A stretch of DNA of 22,644 nucleotides from a virus: positions 1 to 22,644 of IMG/VR virus record IMGVR_UViG_3300025960_000021; one strand, 5' to 3'. Shown one piece after another: positions 20,559-22,644 of the stretch. The notes below the pieces were generated by a model. The model saw only the letters and a list, made by a program, of their open reading frames with translations. It had not been told where the DNA came from and did not search any database. Position numbers and translations under genes: made by a program. Each line of letters begins with the position of its first letter. Position 1 is the stretch's first letter.

Positions 20559-21900
20559 GAAGGGAATCTCGCAGGCGTGCGCCGGGTTTTTGCTGCGCCC
20601 CGGTGCGGGTAAGACGGCGATAATTTTGAGCATCTATGCCATTCTGCGAAACAAGGAGTTTTTAGATCGCATGTTGGTCATCGCACCCAAGACGGCAGCC
20701 TTGGATACGTGGCCAGAGGAACCCTTGGTCTGGGAGCAGTTTTGCGATCTAAAGGTTCACATCATGCAGGGCGAGGGTAGGAACAATGTGCCCAATGATG
20801 CTGACATCTATGTGGTCAATTATGATAATCTAGAGTGGCTAGTTAAGTCAGGTTTCCTGGACTGGTTCAAAGGCCAGATGCTCTGTATAGATGAGAGCAC
20901 CAGGATTAAGAACTCCAACACTAAGCGGTTCAAGATTATCAAGCAGATGCTGCATATCTTCTCCCGCCGGTACATCCTTACAGGGACTGTCCGTCCCAAT
21001 GGCCTCCTAGATCTCTTTGGTCAAATCTACGCCCTGGACGAGGGGGCGTCGCTGGGCCGGTACATCACCCACTATCGCACCATGTACTTCTATCCTAGTG
21101 GATATGGGGGCTACACTTGGATGCCTCAGCCGGACGCGGAGCTGCGCATAGGGGAGAAGATCGCCCCACTGGTAGAGGTCATAGAAGACTCTGATATTGA
21201 GGACATGCCAGCCCTGATTACGAAGACGACTTATGTGACTCTGCCACCCAAGGTGATGGACGTGTACAAGGAGATGGAAGATGAGCTCATTACACAAATC
21301 CAAGATGAGGCTGTCGTTGCGGCGAACGCAGCAGTTGCGTCAGGTAAATGCCGTCAGATTTGTGCGGGTGCGCTTTACCTCAAAGCGGCGAATCTTTCAG
21401 CCAGCTGGAAGAGGACTAAAGACTATGCAATCTTACACACGGAGAAGATTGATGCTTTGAATGAACTCTTAGAAGATCTCAATGGTGACCCACTGTTCAT
21501 TCTTTATGAGTTTGAATTTGAGCGGGAGCTGATGATGCAAAACCTGAAGGGTGCAGGCGGCTGCATCAGCGGCGTAAGCGATAAGAAGGCGCAGGCGTAC
21601 ATCCGCCAGTTTAAGGATGGGAACTTGCCATGGCTGATCGGCCAGTTTCAGTCGGCATCGCTGAGCCTCAACCTCCAGTTTAATTGTTCCAACGTAGCGA
21701 TGCCCAGTGTGACGTGGAACCAGGAGTATTTTGATCAGGGAATACAGCGGGTACGAAGACCCGGTAATCAAAAGAGCAGCGTGACCGTGCATTACATAGT
21801 CGCCAGAAATACCATAGATGAGCGAGTGGTGCGAGTGGTTAATGGAAAAGACTTTAGCCAGCGTTCGTTCATGAATATGTTAAAAGGGCTTGCATATTGA
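20482..21900 (+). CDS. SNF2-type superfamily 2 helicase
   Basis: This 472-aa protein begins at an ATG with GCGAGG just upstream; no later start lies before the conserved RPYQ (18-21), so the 77-bp overlap with the nuclease gene is real. Motifs: Walker A RPGAGKT (39-45, Gly-Ala-Gly instead of the usual Gly-Leu-Gly), Ia VIAPKTAALDTWPEE, DEAH-box variant CIDESTRIKN (D137, E138) and III ILTGT (165-169). The C-terminal lobe has WLIGQFQSASLSLNLQ and motif VI QGIQRVRRPGNQ (419-430). The DEST variant is common in phage helicases of this type. With the VRR-NUC and Cas4-like nucleases it probably remodels or processes replication or recombination intermediates. Confidence 0.88.
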   Translation: MSTLVIPRVRQSRLFTPRPYQKRSIRKGISQACAGFLLRPGAGKTAIILSIYAILRNKEFLDRMLVIAPKTAALDTWPEEPLVWEQFCDLKVHIMQGEGRNNVPNDADIYVVNYDNLEWLVKSGFLDWFKGQMLCIDESTRIKNSNTKRFKIIKQMLHIFSRRYILTGTVRPNGLLDLFGQIYALDEGASLGRYITHYRTMYFYPSGYGGYTWMPQPDAELRIGEKIAPLVEVIEDSDIEDMPALITKTTYVTLPPKVMDVYKEMEDELITQIQDEAVVAANAAVASGKCRQICAGALYLKAANLSASWKRTKDYAILHTEKIDALNELLEDLNGDPLFILYEFEFERELMMQNLKGAGGCISGVSDKKAQAYIRQFKDGNLPWLIGQFQSASLSLNLQFNCSNVAMPSVTWNQEYFDQGIQRVRRPGNQKSSVTVHYIVARNTIDERVVRVVNGKDFSQRSFMNMLKGLAY

Positions 21901-21917
21901 AAATTTCGCGCTATACT
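21890..21917 (+). promoter_or_regulatory. Sigma-70-like promoter
   Basis: TTGCAT, 16 bases, TATACT. It overlaps the end of the helicase gene and would start near 21924, driving the 190-aa gene. The sequence CTATACTTGTAGGTAGG resembles CTACACTTGCAGTAGG at the 16030 promoter. Confidence 0.55.
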
Positions 21918-21925
21918 TGTAGGTA

Positions 21926-22000
21926 GGAGCAGTTACCCCCCTTGCACGGAAGGTCAGCCCCTTAATCGTTTGATTGGGCCGTGCCCCACCGACGAATTTT
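21926..22000 (+). promoter_or_regulatory. Structured leader before the 190-aa gene
   Basis: GCACGG (21944-21949) pairs with CCGTGC (21979-21984), enclosing GCCC/GGGC and AATC-GTTT-GATT. An AGGAGCAGTTA sequence at about 21926, like the ribosome site at 16069, has no credible gene behind it. The leader may be regulatory. Confidence 0.4.
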
Positions 22001-22004
22001 TGGA

Positions 22005-22015
22005 GATCTTTAACA
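22005..22015 (+). promoter_or_regulatory. boxA-like site overlapping a start codon
   Basis: GATCTTTAACA differs from GTTCTTTAACA by one base. It follows the structured leader and overlaps the A of the ATG at 22015. Confidence 0.35.
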
Positions 22016-22587
22016 TGGCAACGAAGCAGAAAGCAGCGCCAGCCAAGGCGCTCCCGAAGAAGACTCAGGTAGTGGAGGAAGTTGATGACGATATTGAGGA
22101 GGTAGTAGAAATTGTGAAGCCTCCCAAAAGACCCGCAGCGCCCGCTGCGCTTCCTCCCACTGGGAAGGCCAATCAAAAGGCTAAGGCGAAAGTAGTGGAA
22201 GAGCCCGAGGAGGACGAGCCTGAGGTTCCCAAGGCCACGCGGCAACGCGGCCCGGCTGGGGTGGAGCCTACAGCCAAGATTGAGGTGATGGTGGATGAAA
22301 ATCCTAAGCGCCAGGGCAGCAAGTCGCACGCGCGCTTTGAGCTGTACCGCGAAGCGGAGACAGTGCAGGACTTCATCAATATGGGTGGGCTAACCGCCGA
22401 CCTGATATACGATGTGCAGCATGAATTCATTACCATTGAAGGATATGAGGCACCCCCGTTGAAGCCTAAGACGAAGAAGGCTAAGGTAGAGGAACCTGCG
22501 CCGGTGGCGAAGAAGGGCGCCAAGAAGAAGGTGGCGAAGGTCGCCGATCCCGAGGAGGAAGATGAGGATGATGAAGAAGAAGCGTAA
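22015..22587 (+). CDS. Charged-tail phage protein with compact central domain
   Basis: The frame is open from 21970, but the ATG at 22015, nine bases after GGAG, gives a natural N-terminus MATKQKAAPAKALPKK. The 190-aa product has Lys/Ala/Pro and Glu/Asp-rich flanks (histone- or HU-tail-like) around a conserved-looking centre of about residues 95-135. The centre contains NPKRQGSKSHARFELYREAET and DLIYDVQHEFITIEG, written as two pieces. I recognise the NPKR-x-GS-x-x-x-x-RF...D-x-x-H-x-F-I pattern from phage proteins of unknown function. Tails of alternating charge suggest nucleic-acid or protein contacts. It has its own promoter and terminator. Confidence 0.75.
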   Translation: MATKQKAAPAKALPKKTQVVEEVDDDIEEVVEIVKPPKRPAAPAALPPTGKANQKAKAKVVEEPEEDEPEVPKATRQRGPAGVEPTAKIEVMVDENPKRQGSKSHARFELYREAETVQDFINMGGLTADLIYDVQHEFITIEGYEAPPLKPKTKKAKVEEPAPVAKKGAKKKVAKVADPEEEDEDDEEEA

Positions 22588-22597
22588 CACTTAAGAT

Positions 22598-22628
22598 AGG
22601 GGGGCCAGTGGCCCCCTTATATCGTTTA
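22598..22628 (+). terminator. Probable rho-independent terminator
   Basis: GGGGGCC-AGT-GGCCCCC (22600-22616) with flanking A-T pairing is followed by TTATATCGTTT, an imperfect T-rich tail. It lies 12 bp after the 190-aa gene. Confidence 0.6.
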
Positions 22629-22640
22629 GGAGCAGTGAAC

Positions 22641-22644
22641 ATGG
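22641..22644 (+). CDS. Start of a further gene, cut by the window edge
   Basis: An ATG follows TTTAGGAGCAGTGAAC, the same type of ribosome site as at 16069. Only four bases are visible, so nothing can be said of the product. Confidence 0.5.

Noticed and set aside
1-22644. Diversity-generating retroelement, integrase, lysis genes, tRNAs
   Set aside because: Looked for but no reverse transcriptase, template/variable repeat pair, recombinase, endolysin or holin and no cloverleaf was seen; the 20-aa hydrophobic peptide is not enough to call a holin.

Overview
The window is part of the genome of a tailed double-stranded DNA bacteriophage (Caudoviricetes). It has a head-morphogenesis and packaging block, a DNA-replication block and a regulatory region between them. 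It shows no integrase, lysis gene, rRNA or tRNA, and no CRISPR array or reverse transcriptase. Strong AGGAG/GGAGG ribosome sites, ATGA and TAATG junctions and sigma-70-like promoters point to a bacterial host. Four boxA-like sequences resemble proteobacterial rrn boxA, so a proteobacterial host is plausible, but this is inference. The connector-type tail proteins suggest a short-tailed (podovirus-like) particle; the tail genes are cut off by the left edge, so this is not proven.

Left arm, positions 1-10149, all on the minus strand. Transcription runs from the small and large terminase subunits through the portal, a 120-aa conserved protein, a scaffold-like protein and the major capsid protein. 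It continues through two small proteins, a SAM-dependent methyltransferase, a conserved structural-block protein and a head-tail adaptor to a large tail or DNA-stabilisation-type protein truncated at base 1. Genes overlap or abut and most have good ribosome sites, so this reads as one late operon.

Central region, 10150-12216. About 675 bp upstream of the small terminase gene hold no convincing gene. They contain an AT-rich stretch with three TTATTATA units, followed by thirteen direct ATTCC/ATTCG motifs, mostly spaced 10, 11, 12 or 20 bp: a candidate replication origin or packaging site. Next comes a short minus-strand accessory operon: a 112-aa basic protein, a 69-aa protein, a 78-aa C2H2-type zinc-finger protein and a 20-aa hydrophobic peptide. 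It has its own promoter, a branched leader, a run of GC-rich hairpins and a terminator. A divergent control region with palindromes separates it from the rightward genes.

Right arm, 12217-22644, mostly plus strand. Five small early-type genes end at a terminator that lies inside the 3' end of a convergent minus-strand gene for a Toprim-like/SF3 primase-helicase. The upstream region of that helicase gene contains overlapping opposed promoters, an inverted repeat and a predicted terminated small RNA of about 140 nt, an arrangement resembling antisense control of plasmid Rep genes. Further plus-strand genes encode small proteins, a Cys-motif candidate ssDNA-binding protein, a family-A DNA polymerase with 3'-5' exonuclease, a Cas4/RecB-like Fe-S nuclease, a VRR-NUC nuclease, a SNF2-type helicase and a charged-tail protein. 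Together these form a replication and recombination or host-DNA-processing module.

The most unusual non-coding features are the phased ATTC array, the repeated hairpin-boxA-ribosome-site leaders, the opposed-promoter/small-RNA element at 15270-15446 and the GC-hairpin run at 11360-11478.
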